From Plakobranchus ocellatus (Eukaryota > Mollusca > Gastropoda > Plakobranchidae), in NCBI GenBank assembly GCA_019648995.1, contig BLXT01001347.1, positions 476,098-508,693 of the forward strand: a stretch of 32,596 nt of DNA, in the 5' to 3' direction. The notes under the pieces are model-generated. The model worked only from the letters and a program-made list of their open reading frames with translations, was not told the origin of the DNA and made no database searches. The translations under genes and the position numbers were made by a program. Within the stretch, counting starts at the first letter, position 1; each line of letters starts with the position of its first letter. Below are positions 32,520 to 32,596 of the stretch, in pieces.

Positions 32520-32596
32520 ATTGTTACGTTAAAAACAAACAAACATAAAAACCCCACCAACCCCCCCCCCCACACACACACACTAAAAAAAAAAAA
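32520..32596. repeat. Low-complexity end (poly-C, CA, poly-A)
   Basis: Runs of AAAC, C10, (CA)n and A12 close the window. No gene is seen between 32201 and this point. Confidence 0.9.

Noticed and set aside
1-32596. CRISPR arrays, rRNA genes, LTR retroelements or Polinton-type elements
   Set aside because: No regular spacer-repeat array, rRNA core sequence, paired long terminal repeats or capsid/integrase motifs were seen.

Overview
The window reads as intron-rich, AT-rich animal DNA. Two host genes with consensus GT/AG introns are separated by long repeat-laden non-coding stretches. There are no bacterial-style operons. The repeats include a 5'-truncated LINE, tRNA-derived SINEs, a pair of Harbinger-like MITEs and several minisatellites. 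An invertebrate is most likely, because animal nucleoside hydrolases occur mainly outside mammals and the claudin-like gene is far from vertebrate claudins. A mollusc, perhaps a gastropod, is a guess from the repeat texture and is not proven. A run of 21 Ns (17985-18005) marks a scaffold gap.

Layout. 1-5021: non-coding DNA with a cluster of inverted short repeats (about 187-505), decayed coding-like sequence carrying a 57-bp in-frame repeat (1395-2325), and another small ORF remnant (3679-3790). 5022-13589, plus strand: five exons of an inosine-uridine-type nucleoside hydrolase, lacking its N-terminal exon(s). Its first intron in this window holds a SINE fragment, a coiled-coil-like ORF remnant and a LINE whose 3' end lies 53 bp before the next exon. 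Its third intron holds two SINE copies, a MITE with perfect 3-bp target duplications, and a 67-68-bp minisatellite split by another insertion. 13590-23128: no gene found, only low-complexity DNA, a G-rich motif and a three-copy repeat. 23129-25709, minus strand: three coding exons of a 290-residue four-pass claudin/PMP22-family protein with a PY-motif tail. A candidate promoter and 5' untranslated exon lie near 28500-28640. 26.2-32.6 kb: inverted repeats, a tRNA-derived SINE with target duplications, a second MITE copy, a CT microsatellite and another SINE.

The two genes converge on the 13.6-23.1 kb interval and show no sign of working together. The most interesting points are the altered active-site positions of the nucleoside hydrolase, the 65-bp tandem duplication of one of its splice donors, the multi-PY claudin-like protein, and the MITE pair with a nested end remnant. 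I did not find a convincing new multi-gene system.
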